Shown: positions 25,933 through 35,058, numbered from the stretch's first letter. The stretch: DNA of 64,000 nucleotides from Kitasatospora phosalacinea (GCF_000716545.1 NZ_JNWZ01000038.1:1-64000), one strand, 5' to 3'. Numbers and translations are program-made. The notes: a model not told the origin generated them from the sequence alone.

Positions 25933-27096
25933 TCAGCGCAGGTGCGAGGTGTCGTTGAGCAGCCGCACCGAGGCGTTGCCGTCGCTGTAGTACTGGACGG
26001 CGCAGAGCGAGGCCGCGGACAGTTCCATCCGGTGCACGGCGTCCGGCGGGGCGCCCAGGGCGAGCCGGACCAGCGTCTTGATCGGGCTGACGTGGGAGAC
26101 CACCAGGACGGTCTGCCCGGCGTACCGGGCGGTGATCCGGTCGCGGGCCCGGGCGACCCGCTGGGCCAGGGTGGTGAGGGATTCGGCGCTGCCGGTGGGC
26201 TTGGCCCGGGCGGAGCCGAGCCAGGTGGTGAGGTCGTCGGGGTGGCGCTCCATCACCTCGGCGAAGGTGAGCCCCTCCCAGTCGCCGAAGTCGAGTTCGC
26301 GCAGGTCCTCCTCGATCCGCACCTCCAGGCCGAGCCGGCGGGCGGTGGCCTCGGCGGTCTGCCGGGTGCGCAGCATCGGGGAGGCCACCACGGCCTGCAC
26401 GGTGCCGCGGGCGGCCAGGGCCTCGGCGGCGCGTTCGACCTGCCAGCGGCCCTTCTCGGAGAGGCCGGGGTCGCTGCCGGTGCTGCCGGAGAAGCGCTTG
26501 AGCGGGGTGAGCGGGGTCTCGCCGTGGCGCAGCAGCACGAAGGTGGTGGGGGCGCCGAGGTCGGCGGGCGCGGCCCAGCCGGCCCTGGGCGCGGACGCGG
26601 CGGGCACCGGTTCGTCCACCGCCGCGGGCACGGGCGCGGCGGGCCGGGCGGCGGGCTCCCACCGGCGGCCCCGCTGCCCGGCGTCCATCGCCTCGTTGGC
26701 GAGCCGGTCGGCGTCCTTGTTGCGCTCGCGCGGGATCCACTCGTAGGTGACGTTCCCGGCCGGGAGGACGGTGCGGGCCTCGGCGGCCAGCGGCCGCATG
26801 TCGGGGTGCTTGACCTGCCAGCGCCCGGACATCTGCTCGACGACCAGTTTGGAGTCCATCCGGACCGCGACCCGGGCGTCCGGGTCGAGGTCGCGGGCGG
26901 CCCGCAGTCCGGCGATCAGGCCCCGGTACTCGGCGACGTTGTTGGTGGCGTGGCCGATGTACTCGGCGGCCTCGACCAGGACCTGCCCGGTGCCGGCGTC
27001 GCGCACCACCGCGCCGTAGCCGGCCGGCCCCGGGTTGCCCCGGGAGCCGCCGTCGGCCTCGACGACGTACCGGGCGCCCGCCACCGGATCCCGCAC
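25933..27096 (-). CDS. Bifunctional RNase H / acid phosphatase
   Basis: A 387-residue fusion. The N-terminal type I RNase H domain (residues 1-140) contains VEADGGSRGNPGPAGYG, NNVAEYRGL, MDSKLVVEQMSG and NKDADRLANEA, supplying the D-E-D-D active site. A proline/alanine linker (about 150-190) leads to a histidine phosphatase domain with the LLRHGETPLT motif and SHVSPIKTL. The mycobacterial homologue Rv2228c acts as RNase H and alpha-ribazole/acid phosphatase, so it may also help in cobalamin lower-loop assembly. GTG 27096 begins 5 bases after the zinc-ribbon gene stop, in an operon. Confidence 0.93.
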   Translation of the reverse strand: MRDPVAGARYVVEADGGSRGNPGPAGYGAVVRDAGTGQVLVEAAEYIGHATNNVAEYRGLIAGLRAARDLDPDARVAVRMDSKLVVEQMSGRWQVKHPDMRPLAAEARTVLPAGNVTYEWIPRERNKDADRLANEAMDAGQRGRRWEPAARPAAPVPAAVDEPVPAASAPRAGWAAPADLGAPTTFVLLRHGETPLTPLKRFSGSTGSDPGLSEKGRWQVERAAEALAARGTVQAVVASPMLRTRQTAEATARRLGLEVRIEEDLRELDFGDWEGLTFAEVMERHPDDLTTWLGSARAKPTGSAESLTTLAQRVARARDRITARYAGQTVLVVSHVSPIKTLVRLALGAPPDAVHRMELSAASLCAVQYYSDGNASVRLLNDTSHLR

Positions 27097-27101
27097 GGGG
27101 A

Positions 27102-27845
27102 TCAGACGCCCGACTCGCCGGTGCGGACCAGGATCCGGCCGCAGTTCTCGCAGCGCAGCACCTTGTCGGCGGGCTCGGCCTTGATCGCGTTGAACTCGGT
27201 GATCGAGAACTCGGTGCGGCAGCCCTCGCAGCGGCGCTGGTAGAGGCGGGCCGCGCCGGTGCCGCCCTGCTGCTCGCGCAGGCGCAGGTAGAGCTTCATC
27301 AGGTCGGCGGGGATGACGTTGGCGACGGCCTCGCGGTCGCGGCGGACCTTGTCGGCCTCGGCGTCGATCTCGGCGAACTTGGCGTCCCGGCGGCCCTCGG
27401 CCTCGGCGACCACCACGGCGGAGTGCTCCAGGCGGGCGGTCAGCTCGACGACCCGGGTCTGGGCGGACTCCAGCCGCTCCATCACCTCCAGGACGATGTC
27501 CTCCAGGTCTCCCTGGCGCTTGGCCAGCGAGGCGTTCTCGTGCTGGAGGTTCTCCAGGTCCCTGGAGGAGCCGACCGCGCCGGAGTCCATCCGCTGCTGG
27601 TTGCGGGCGGCCCGGGCGCGGACCTGCTCGACGTCCGCCTCGGCCTTGGCCTGCTCGCGGGTGGTGTCGCCGAGCTGGGCCTGGGCGGCGATCACCAGGT
27701 CCTTGAGGGCGGTGTGGTCGGCGGCGGCCTTGTCGATCTCGGCGTGCTCGGGCAGGGTGCGGCGCCGGTGGGCCAGCTGGTCGAGGCGGGAGTCGAGGGC
27801 CTGCAGGTCGAGCAGGCGGTTCTGGTCGGCGGGCGCGGCGTTCAC
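27102..27845 (-). CDS. Coiled-coil zinc-ribbon protein (C4-type, DUF164/CdsZ-like)
   Basis: A 247-residue protein: a long helical hairpin (about 10-180, heptad-rich, for example LVIAAQAQLGDTTREQAKAE) followed by a zinc ribbon with CEGC and CENC pairs (about 205-240). Family members form two-helix arms with zinc-ribbon ends; roles in translation quality control or secretion have been proposed for relatives. It sits between nif3-like and RNase H genes, a conserved actinobacterial order. GTG 27845 has CAGGAG upstream. Confidence 0.92.
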   Translation of the reverse strand: MNAAPADQNRLLDLQALDSRLDQLAHRRRTLPEHAEIDKAAADHTALKDLVIAAQAQLGDTTREQAKAEADVEQVRARAARNQQRMDSGAVGSSRDLENLQHENASLAKRQGDLEDIVLEVMERLESAQTRVVELTARLEHSAVVVAEAEGRRDAKFAEIDAEADKVRRDREAVANVIPADLMKLYLRLREQQGGTGAARLYQRRCEGCRTEFSITEFNAIKAEPADKVLRCENCGRILVRTGESGV

Positions 27846-27881
27846 GCGGCAGGGCTCCTGTTGAGTTGGTTCGGCGGGAGG

Positions 27882-28718
27882 TCAGGGGGCGTACGGCATC
27901 GGCGCGTGCGCCGTCCACGGGTCGGTGACCCGGGTGGAGACGCGGGTCTCCAGCGGCCAGCCGCGGCTGTCGGCGCGGCCGGTGAGCTCGCGGGCGGCGA
28001 GGGTGAGCCAGGGCCACTCGGTGGCCCAGTGCGCGGCGTCGACCAGGGCGACCGGGGCCGCCTCGACGGCCTCGGAGGCCGGGTGGTGCCGCAGGTCGGC
28101 GGTGACGTACGCGTCCACGCCGGCCGCGCGGGCCTCGGCCAGGAAGGAGTCGCCGGAGCCGCCGCAGACCGCGACCCGGCGGACGAGCCGCTCCGGGTCG
28201 CCGGCGGCGCGGACGCCCGCGGCGGTGGCGGGCAGCCCGGCGGCGACCTGCGCGGCGAACGCGGCCAGCGTCATCGGCTGCGGCAGTTCGCCGATCCGGC
28301 CGCTGCCCCGGCGGCCCGCCGGGTCGGTCGGGTCGGCCACCAGCGGGCCGGTGACCTTCAGCCCGACGGCCTCGGCCAGGGCGTCCGAGACGCCGGGGTC
28401 GGCGTGGTCGGCGTTGGTGTGCGCGACGTGCAGGGCGATGTCGTGCTTGATCAGGGTGTGCACCACCCGGCCCTTGAAGCCGGTGGCGGCGACGGTGGTG
28501 GTGCCGCGCAGGTAGAGGGGGTGGTGGGTGACCAGCAGGTCGGCGCCCCACTCGACGGCCTCGTCCACCACGGTCCGCACGGGGTCGACGGCGAACAGCA
28601 CCCGGCGCACCTCGGCCCCGGGGTCGCCGCAGACCAGGCCCACCGCGTCCCAGGACTCCGCCCAGCGCGGGGGGTAGACCTCTTCGAGCACGGCGATGAC
28701 GTCGGACAGTTTCGGCAC
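27882..28718 (-). CDS. Nif3-like dinuclear metal-centre hexameric protein
   Basis: A 278-residue protein with Nif3 signatures: SWDAVGLVCGDP (22-33), LLVTHHPLYLRGTTTV (metal-binding His pair), VAHTNADHADPGVSDALAE and the C-terminal VDAAHWATEWPWL. It resembles YbgI/Nif3 toroids that bind two metals and are proposed GTP cyclohydrolase-type or redox enzymes. First gene of the nif3 / zinc-ribbon / rnhA operon. A -10-like TAGTCT lies 6 bases before the GTG start (28725-28730 on the minus strand), so the operon is probably transcribed leaderless. Confidence 0.93.
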   Translation of the reverse strand: MPKLSDVIAVLEEVYPPRWAESWDAVGLVCGDPGAEVRRVLFAVDPVRTVVDEAVEWGADLLVTHHPLYLRGTTTVAATGFKGRVVHTLIKHDIALHVAHTNADHADPGVSDALAEAVGLKVTGPLVADPTDPAGRRGSGRIGELPQPMTLAAFAAQVAAGLPATAAGVRAAGDPERLVRRVAVCGGSGDSFLAEARAAGVDAYVTADLRHHPASEAVEAAPVALVDAAHWATEWPWLTLAARELTGRADSRGWPLETRVSTRVTDPWTAHAPMPYAP

Positions 28719-29249
28719 CTGTCGAGACTACCGCGTGCCACGGCCGGCCCCGGTCGCGCGCCCGTTCCCGCCCCGGCGTGCGGTCCCGGCCCGAGCGTCG
28801 TACACCTGCGCGTCAACCCGGCCGAGGGCGGCGGGCGGGGGCTCCGGACGGTGCCCCGGCGGGCCCGCGGAGCGGAGCTGACCGGCGGCCGCGCGGCACG
28901 CCCTGCCCACACACCCCGGGCGAACGGATTCGAAAACGAAACTGGATCACCCTTACGGGTGAAGTGACCCGACCGGTGTTGAGTCGCACCCTCCCCGAAA
29001 GTAACTTCTAGTCCTGCGAACGAGAGTTGCCTCGACCAGGGGGGTCGAAAAAGGCGACCGGCCGCAATTCCCCCGTGCGACGCGTGGAATTCCGCGTGGA
29101 ACCCCGGCGAATTCGGCGGGCGCCGCCGAGGCTCTCGCGACTTCCGCAGACCGCTCGGTCGAGTCCACCGCGAAGGGGTGTGAAGCAGATGGGGACGGGC
29201 ACACCGCCGCGCAGGACAGGGGCCGGGTCCGGTCGACGACGGGCCGGGT
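28719..29249. other. Intergenic region with low-GC regulatory-looking segment
   Basis: About 530 bases without a convincing gene. A comparatively AT-rich part (28925-29060) holds a perfect TCACCC-TTAC-GGGTGA inverted repeat at 28947-28962 and several GAAAAC/GAAAC runs. The promoter of the nif3 operon is at its left edge. The rest may be the upstream region of the broken gene at 29250. Confidence 0.4.
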
Positions 29250-29833
29250 GTGGACGGCACGTCGGTGGAGGCGGCACGGGCGGCCGTGGCCGGCAGCAGG
29301 GCCCGGGGAGGCGGCGGCGACCGGGCGGTCGCCGCCGGGGGCTCCTGGTGCACGGCGCGGCCGCCCGGCCGCGGTCTCCCCGTCCGGCGCCGGGGGCCGG
29401 GGCCGCACGCCGGCGCGGCCTCCCCGGCGGCGGTCGGGGTGCTGTCCGCCGTGGCCCCGGTGATCGCCGGCGGTCCGTGCGCCTTCGAATTCACCGCCGA
29501 CCGGAATCGGCTCCGCGAAATCGGTTCCCGGAAGAACGGGCGCGGCCCGGCCGGGAAATTCCTCACCGCCCGCCCGGGCGGCGACGAGCAATTCCGGCGG
29601 CGGCTCGCCGAGGAACTCCACCTCGCCACCGCCGGAATGTCCGGGCCGGTGGTAACCCCGACCGCCCGCCCCGGGCGGCCGACCCCGTCGAGGGGGCGGG
29701 ATCGGCCCCCGGCGGCGGACCGGCACCCGGCGGCACCGGCAGGGGCTCGGAGAGCGGCGGGGACTCGGAGAGCGGCGGGCCCGCGCCGCCGGAGGTCGCG
29801 TCCCGTCGAAGCCCCGTGCCGCTCCCGGCCTGA
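29250..29833 (+). pseudogene. Probable frameshifted gene of unknown function
   Basis: High third-position GC runs in one frame from GTG 29250 to about 29670 (VDGTSVEAARAAVAGSRARG ... PCAFEFTADRNRLREIG, RRRLAEELHLATAGM). It then jumps to the frame that reads ADPVEGAGSAPGGGPAPGGT and ESGGDSESGGPAPPEV and ends at TGA 29831-29833. The switch near 29660-29685 suggests a single-base indel. No family is recognised in either part. It may be a pseudogene, a sequencing error in a GC-rich run, or chance bias. Confidence 0.3.
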
Positions 29834-29834
29834 G

Positions 29835-29920
29835 GACGGAACCGGAAGCCGATACCGCGCACGGGCGGTGAACCCGCAGCCGCCACGGCCCCGCCGTTCC
29901 CCGGGCCCCTGGACGCTCCG
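29835..29920 (+). repeat. Intergenic repeat element, copy A
   Basis: Runs from CGGAACCGGAAGCCG to CCGTTCCCCGGGCCCCTGG. Closely matches the reverse complement of the left half of copy C near 62.9 kb and shares its terminal motif with copy B near 32.0 kb. Confidence 0.7.
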
Positions 29921-29941
29921 TCTCCCGAAAGGCGATCCCCG

Positions 29942-31885
29942 ATGAGCACGCAGACCGTGCACCTCGCGTTGCGACGGCTCGGCTTCACCTTCGCCGACGA
30001 CGGCTCGCACGCCGCGTGCCTGGCCGCCGGGGCCGACGGCGGGTGGTACGCGGAGAGCTGGCGCCTTCCGGCGGAGGGACCGGCCGTGCCGACCGCGCTG
30101 CCGTCCCGGGAGGGGCTGCGGGCGCAGCTGCTCGCGCTGCCGGACGGCCGGGTGCTGGTGTGCCGGCACGACGGGGACCGGCACGCGCTGGTGCTGCTGG
30201 CGGCCGAGGTCCCGGAGGTGCCGTTGGCGGCGCTGCGGCTGCCGGGTCTGCGGATGCTCGCGGTGCCGGGCGGAGCGGCGGCGGGGGGCCCGGCCGGGGG
30301 CGCCCCGGTCGCGGTGCTGCTGGGCACGGACGCCCGTCCGGTGACGACGGTGTGGCTGCTGGCGGCGGACGGCTCGGCGCCGCGGGAGGTCGCGCAGTTG
30401 CCGGGGGTGCACGGCGGCGGGGTGTGGCTGGACGCCGCGGGGCGGCTGCTGGCGCTGGACCGGGTGGTCGGCGGGATGGTGAAGACCGTCGTGCTGGATC
30501 TCGAACTGGCTTCCACCACACCGCTGTTGGAGCTGGGCGCGAGCAGCAACGACCGGCTGGTGCTGTTCGACCCGGCGACCGGGTTCGGGATGCTGCGCAG
30601 CGACGCGCCGGGGGTGGACCGGCTGGGCTGGGCGCTGATCGGCGGCGGTGAGCCGGTCCGCTTCCCGGACTGCCTGCACCAGCCGGGGCGGCTGCTGCGT
30701 CCGGTGGCGGCGGCGCCCGGGTCGGCGCCGGGCGCGGAGCCGCAGGTGGTGCTGCAGGTGGACCACGGGGCGTCGTCGGCGCTGGTGCTGTGGCGGGCGG
30801 GCGAGAAGCGGTTGCGTCCGCTGCCGGTGCCGCCGGGCCGGCTGGGGGCGGTCGGGCACTGGTCGGCGGCGGGGCTGCGGATGCCGTACTCGGCGCCGGA
30901 CCGTCCGGCGGCGCTGGCCACGCTGGACGTGGCGGCGCTGCTGGTGGCGGAGCCGCGCCCGGAGGCGGCCCCGATGGCGTTGCCGCTGCCGCTGGCGCCG
31001 CTGGACTCGCCGTCCTCCCGGCGGACGGGCCCGTCGGCCCCGGAGGCCCCGGCGGGCTGGCGGCTGGACGGTTCGGCGGCGCCGGGGGACGGGAGCCGGT
31101 GGCGGCCGGCGCAGTGCCTGGAGCTGGCCGGTCCGGCCGGTCCGGTCGAGTCGGTGGTGTACGGCGGCGACGGGTGGCTGTCGGCGCCGCACCTGGTGCT
31201 GGCGCTGCACGGCGGACCGGCGGACGCCTGGCGGCTGGAGTTCGATCCGGCGCTGCAGCGGATGGCGGCGGACGGCCTGGCGGTGCTGGCGCCGAACCAG
31301 CGCGGTTCGACGGGGTACGGCCCGGAGTACGCGATGGCGATCCGGGGCGCCTGGGGCGGGCCGGACCTGGAGGACGTGCTGGCGCTGCTGGAGGGCGTGG
31401 CGGGGCAGCGGGCGGCGTTGGGGCTGGAGCCGCCGGCGCTGTTCGGGGTGAGCTACGGCGCGTTCCTGGCGCTGCTGGCGGCGGCGCACGCCCCGGCGGG
31501 GTCGGTGTCGCGGTGCGCGGTGGTGGCGCCGTTCCTGTCCGGCGGGCGGCTGCTGGCGGAGGCGTCGGCGCCGGTGCGGGCGCTGACCGCCCGGCTGGGC
31601 GGCGACCGGGTGGTCGAGGACGCGCGGGGGCCGCGCGACGTGCTGCGGGTCGCGGACCGGCTGCGGGCGCCGCTGCTGGTGGTGCACGGGGACCGGGACG
31701 AGGTGGTGCCGGTCGGCCAGTCCCGTTCGCTGCGGCACGAGTTGCTGCGGCTGGGGCGGGTGGAGGGCGTCGACTTCCGGTACGTGGAGGCGGCGGGGGC
31801 GGGGCACGAGGTGCTCGCCGAGGAGGGCGCGGCGGCGGTGCACGAGCTGCTGGCGGGCTTCCTGCGCACCGGCCGCCCGGCCTGA
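29942..31885 (+). CDS. S9-family prolyl-oligopeptidase-like serine peptidase
   Basis: A 647-residue protein: an N-terminal beta-propeller-like half (about 1-400) and a C-terminal alpha/beta hydrolase (about 415-640) with oxyanion HGGP (LALHGGPADAW), NQRGSTGYG, nucleophile Ser504 in GVSYGAF, Asp584/586 in HGDRDEVVP, and His622 in GAGHEV. It should cleave short peptides or act as an acylaminoacyl-peptidase; no signal peptide is present. Neighbours give no pathway hint. ATG 29942 is preceded by GAAAGGCG. Confidence 0.88.
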   Translation: MSTQTVHLALRRLGFTFADDGSHAACLAAGADGGWYAESWRLPAEGPAVPTALPSREGLRAQLLALPDGRVLVCRHDGDRHALVLLAAEVPEVPLAALRLPGLRMLAVPGGAAAGGPAGGAPVAVLLGTDARPVTTVWLLAADGSAPREVAQLPGVHGGGVWLDAAGRLLALDRVVGGMVKTVVLDLELASTTPLLELGASSNDRLVLFDPATGFGMLRSDAPGVDRLGWALIGGGEPVRFPDCLHQPGRLLRPVAAAPGSAPGAEPQVVLQVDHGASSALVLWRAGEKRLRPLPVPPGRLGAVGHWSAAGLRMPYSAPDRPAALATLDVAALLVAEPRPEAAPMALPLPLAPLDSPSSRRTGPSAPEAPAGWRLDGSAAPGDGSRWRPAQCLELAGPAGPVESVVYGGDGWLSAPHLVLALHGGPADAWRLEFDPALQRMAADGLAVLAPNQRGSTGYGPEYAMAIRGAWGGPDLEDVLALLEGVAGQRAALGLEPPALFGVSYGAFLALLAAAHAPAGSVSRCAVVAPFLSGGRLLAEASAPVRALTARLGGDRVVEDARGPRDVLRVADRLRAPLLVVHGDRDEVVPVGQSRSLRHELLRLGRVEGVDFRYVEAAGAGHEVLAEEGAAAVHELLAGFLRTGRPA

Positions 31886-31960
31886 CGCCCCGGCGGAACG
31901 CCCGGGTCCCCCGGCGCCGTCCGCCGGGGCCGCGGCTGCTGCGGGTCCACCGTCGTTGCG

Positions 31961-32061
31961 CGGCGCCGGCTCCGGGTTCCGCTCCCCGGCCCGAAGCAGC
32001 ACGGGCCTTCGGCGGACCCCGGCCTTCAGCGGCACGGCCCCGCCGCTCCCCGGGCCCCTGG
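31961..32061 (+). repeat. Intergenic repeat element, copy B
   Basis: From CGGCGCCGGCTCCGGGTTCC through AGCAGCACGGGCCTTC to CCGCTCCCCGGGCCCCTGG. Aligns along its length with the right half of copy C (62911-63016). Confidence 0.7.
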
Positions 32062-32123
32062 TCGCTCCCGCCCCGCGCGGAGGTTCACCGTGCGCCCGGC
32101 CGGGGTTTCGGTAGGCTCCGATG

Positions 32124-32330
32124 ATGTTCGGCGGCACCGACCACGCCCGCTTCCTTCGCCCGGAGAAGACCGACCTGATGTCCGAGACCATCGACGGCAC
32201 CACCGAGCACGGCCACCGCGCGCCGGGCACCGACGAGACCCCCGACGGCGGGGCGCACGGCCGGCACCGGGGCACCACCGCCGGCGACGACGCCCCGGAG
32301 GCGGACCCGCACGGCCGGCACCGCCGCTGA
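32124..32330 (+). CDS. Tiny His/Arg-rich protein with duplicated HGRHR motif
   Basis: A 68-residue acidic-then-basic protein: MFGGTDHARFLRPEKTDLMS, then a low-complexity stretch rich in Gly, Asp, Glu and Thr, with HGRHR twice (GGAHGRHRGTT and DPHGRHRR at the C-terminus). The DNA of the motif is itself a 16-base direct repeat (32254-32269 and 32308-32323). A -10-like TAGGCT (32112-32117) lies 6 bases before ATG 32124, fitting a leaderless transcript; ATG 32121 or 32178 are alternatives. No family is recognised; a peptide precursor or a metal-binding protein are guesses. Confidence 0.5.
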   Translation: MFGGTDHARFLRPEKTDLMSETIDGTTEHGHRAPGTDETPDGGAHGRHRGTTAGDDAPEADPHGRHRR

Positions 32331-32382
32331 CCCCGGGTCGCCGCGGGGGAGCCCCGGAAGAGACCACATCGCACCGGTCCGG

Positions 32383-32423
32383 CGCCCCCGGTTCCCGTCA
32401 CCGTCCTGACGGGGACCGGGGCG
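32383..32423. terminator. Bidirectional terminator hairpin
   Basis: CGCCCCCGGTTCCCGTCA (32383-32400) pairs imperfectly with TGACGGGGACCGGGGCG (32407-32423) over a CCGTCC loop, between the small protein and the converging dehydrogenase. Confidence 0.65.
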
Positions 32424-32429
32424 TCGGCG

Positions 32430-33509
32430 TCAGTCGGTGAGCAGGACGGTGCGCAGCGCCTCGCCGGCCCGCATCTGCCCGATCGCCTCGTTGACGCGTT
32501 CCAGCGGCAGCCGGTGGGTGATCATCCCGGCCAGGTCGAGCCGTCCGGCGCGCCACAGGTCGATCGCCAGGCCGACGGTGCGGCGGACGTCGCCGCCGCC
32601 GTACAGCGAGGGCAGCAGCCGCTTCTCGTTGAAGAAGAGTTCGCCCATGTGGAAGGAGACTTCGTCGTCCCGGGCGCCCGCGCCGATCACCACGACGGCG
32701 CCGCCGCGCCGGGCCGCGTCGTAGCCGGCCCGGACGGTCGCGGCCCGGCCGACCGCCTCGAACACGTGGTCGTAGCCGCCGGCGGGCAACTCGCGGGCGG
32801 CGGACTTGAGTTGCTCGGGAGCGATGGCGTCGGTGGCGCCGAAGCCGAGGGCCCGTTCACGCCGGGAGGCGACGGGGTCGACGACGGTGATCCGGGCGGC
32901 TCCGCTGATCCGCGCGCCCTGGACGGCGGCGACGCCGACGCCGCCCGCCCCGATCACGGCGACGGTCTCGCCGGCCCGGACCCCCGCGGTGTTGACGACC
33001 GCGCCGAGCCCGGTGGTGACGCCGCAGCCGATCAGGGCGGCGAGCTCGAAGGGCAGGTCGGCGGGCACCGGGATGACGGTGTCGGCGGCGACCACGAGCT
33101 CCTCGGCGAACGCGCCGGTGCTGTAGAAGCCGTACGCGTCGGTGTCGCCGCCGATCCGGAAGGTGGGGGTGGTCAGGCGGCGGATCGAGGCGGTGCACAG
33201 GTGGGTGCGCCCGGCCAGGCAGGCGGGGCAGCGGCCGCAGGGGGGCATCCAGCAGAGCACCACCCGGTCGCCGGGGGCGAGGCCGGTGACGCCCGCGCCG
33301 ACCTCGACCACCTCGCCGGCGCCCTCGTGGCCGGGCACGAACGGGGCGGGCTGCGGCAGGACCCCGGCCATCGCCGACAGGTCGGAGTGGCAGAGGCTGG
33401 CGGCCCGGACCCGGACCCGGACCCTTCCGGGCCCGAAGCCGACCGCCTCGACGTCGTCGCGGACGTCCAGGGCGTCCTGTCCGGTCTGCTGCAGGATCGC
33501 TGCGCGCAC
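32430..33509 (-). CDS. Zinc-dependent alcohol dehydrogenase (class III-like MDR)
   Basis: A 359-residue medium-chain dehydrogenase. Catalytic zinc ligands are Cys40 (ASLCHSDL), the His/Glu of GHEGAGEV, and the structural-zinc loop CWMPPCGRCPACLAGRTHLC. The Rossmann motif GAGGVGVAA binds NAD(H). The GCGVTTGLGAVVNTAGVRAG segment places it with the formaldehyde/mycothiol- or aryl-alcohol-type enzymes; the substrate is open. GTG 33509 has GGGAG upstream and the protein matches the usual length. Confidence 0.92.
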   Translation of the reverse strand: MRAAILQQTGQDALDVRDDVEAVGFGPGRVRVRVRAASLCHSDLSAMAGVLPQPAPFVPGHEGAGEVVEVGAGVTGLAPGDRVVLCWMPPCGRCPACLAGRTHLCTASIRRLTTPTFRIGGDTDAYGFYSTGAFAEELVVAADTVIPVPADLPFELAALIGCGVTTGLGAVVNTAGVRAGETVAVIGAGGVGVAAVQGARISGAARITVVDPVASRRERALGFGATDAIAPEQLKSAARELPAGGYDHVFEAVGRAATVRAGYDAARRGGAVVVIGAGARDDEVSFHMGELFFNEKRLLPSLYGGGDVRRTVGLAIDLWRAGRLDLAGMITHRLPLERVNEAIGQMRAGEALRTVLLTD

Positions 33510-33684
33510 GGGCTGCTCCCAGGGTGTTCGGCCGCCGGTGACGGCGGGGTGACGGCCTGCGGTGGAACACGTTCCACCACGGCCGCCCCTGTATAGCGCA
33601 TCCCCGCCCGGTGCGCCGGTCCGCTCGGCGGCGGTGCGGGACAGCGCTTCCCCCCGGTCGTCCGGTGTGGCAGGATCCGCCGCC

Positions 33685-35058
33685 GTGTCCCTCTCCGAGA
33701 TCCCCTCCCCGGCCGCGAACCCGCAGGTCAACGATGCCACCGGGGCCGCTGCGCCGCGCTGCCCCGAGTGCGGTGCGCCGGTGGCCGCGCAGGAGCGCTT
33801 CCCGACCTGGTGCCCGTCCTGCGAGTGGAACCTGCTGCCGCCCCGGCCGTCCACCGACGACCTGCCGCCCCGGGCCCGGCGCCGGGCCGAACGGGAGGAG
33901 CGGCGCGAGGAGAAGCGCCGACGGGAGGTCAGGGCCCGTACCGAGCAGGTGTTCCGGCTGGTCTCGGAGGGCGGGTCCGACCTGCGGCACGGCGCGTCGG
34001 CGGGCGCCTTCCTGCTCGCCGGGGCGGTGCACCTGGTGTCGCTGGCGGTGCTGCTGGCCGGGGTGCTCCTGGTCGTCGGGTGGCCGCTGGGCGGCCTGCC
34101 CGCCCGGGTGCTGGGCGTGATCGCGCTGGCGGTGGCGTTCCTGCTGCGTCCGCGGCTGGGCCGCCCGGAGCGCTCCGGAGTGCTGACCCGGGAGGCCGCG
34201 CCGAACCTGTACGGGCTGGTCGACCTGGTCTCGGCGGAGCTGGGCGCGCCGAAGGTCGACTCGATCGCGGTCACCTCCGCCTTCAACGCCTCCTTCGGCA
34301 CCCACGGGCTGCGCCGCCACCGGCAGTTGAGGATCGGCCTGCCGCTGTGGACGGTGCTCACCCGGCAGCAGCGGGTGGCGCTGCTCGGGCACGAGATCGG
34401 GCACTGCGTGAACGGTGACGTCCGGCGCGGCGTGTGGACGGGTTCCGCGGTCAACGCGCTGGCCGAGTGGCACGGGCTCACCCGCCCGTCGCGCGGCGGC
34501 GGGCCGAACAGCAGCCTCGTCGTCGCCCTCGCCTCCGCCGTCGCCGACCTGGTGCTGGGCGCGGTCCACCTCGGGGTCCGGGCGCTGACGGAGCTGATGC
34601 ACCGCCTGCACCTGCGCAGCGGGCAGGCCGCCGAGCACCGGGCCGACCTGATGGCCGCGCGGCTGGCGTCCCCCGGGGACGCGCGGGGCATGCTGCGGGC
34701 GCTGTCGAACGCGCCCACGCTGGAGGCGGCGCTGACCCGGCAGCGCGCCCTGCCCCGGGCCGGTGGCCGGGCGGCGCGGGCGGCCGCCGCCGCGAACCCG
34801 GCGCCGGACCTGTGGGAGGCGCTGGCGGAGGCCGTCCGGTCGGTCCCGCCGACCGAGGTGGAGCGCCGGGTGCGGCTGTCGGAGCGGGAGGCGTCCGCCA
34901 CCGACCTCTCGCACCCGCCGACCTACCTGCGGCTGCGGCTGCTGGCCTCGGCTCCCCCGTCCGACCGTCCCCCGCTGGTGCTGGACGCCGGGCGGGCCGC
35001 CGCGATCGAGGCGGAGCTCGCACCGAGCCGGGCCCGGATCGCCGCCGAGCTGCTGTAA
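33685..35058 (+). CDS. M48-family membrane zinc metalloprotease with N-terminal zinc ribbon
   Basis: A 457-residue protein: zinc ribbon CPEC...CPSC (Cys27/30 and Cys43/46), a charged helix (about 62-95, RRRAEREERREEKRRREVR), two membrane helices (108-155), and an M48 catalytic domain with HEIGH at 236-240 and the third ligand in EHRADLMAAR. M48 (HtpX/Ste24-like) enzymes degrade misfolded membrane proteins; the ribbon fusion is common in streptomycetes. The frame opens at 33562, but GTG 33685 was preferred because the family-like sequence begins there. Confidence 0.88.
   Translation: MSLSEIPSPAANPQVNDATGAAAPRCPECGAPVAAQERFPTWCPSCEWNLLPPRPSTDDLPPRARRRAEREERREEKRRREVRARTEQVFRLVSEGGSDLRHGASAGAFLLAGAVHLVSLAVLLAGVLLVVGWPLGGLPARVLGVIALAVAFLLRPRLGRPERSGVLTREAAPNLYGLVDLVSAELGAPKVDSIAVTSAFNASFGTHGLRRHRQLRIGLPLWTVLTRQQRVALLGHEIGHCVNGDVRRGVWTGSAVNALAEWHGLTRPSRGGGPNSSLVVALASAVADLVLGAVHLGVRALTELMHRLHLRSGQAAEHRADLMAARLASPGDARGMLRALSNAPTLEAALTRQRALPRAGGRAARAAAAANPAPDLWEALAEAVRSVPPTEVERRVRLSEREASATDLSHPPTYLRLRLLASAPPSDRPPLVLDAGRAAAIEAELAPSRARIAAELL

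Noticed and set aside
28451..32401. A 1316-codon minus-strand open frame
   Set aside because: Runs antisense to the S9 peptidase and the intergenic region with Arg/Pro/His-rich low complexity; a GC-rich artefact.
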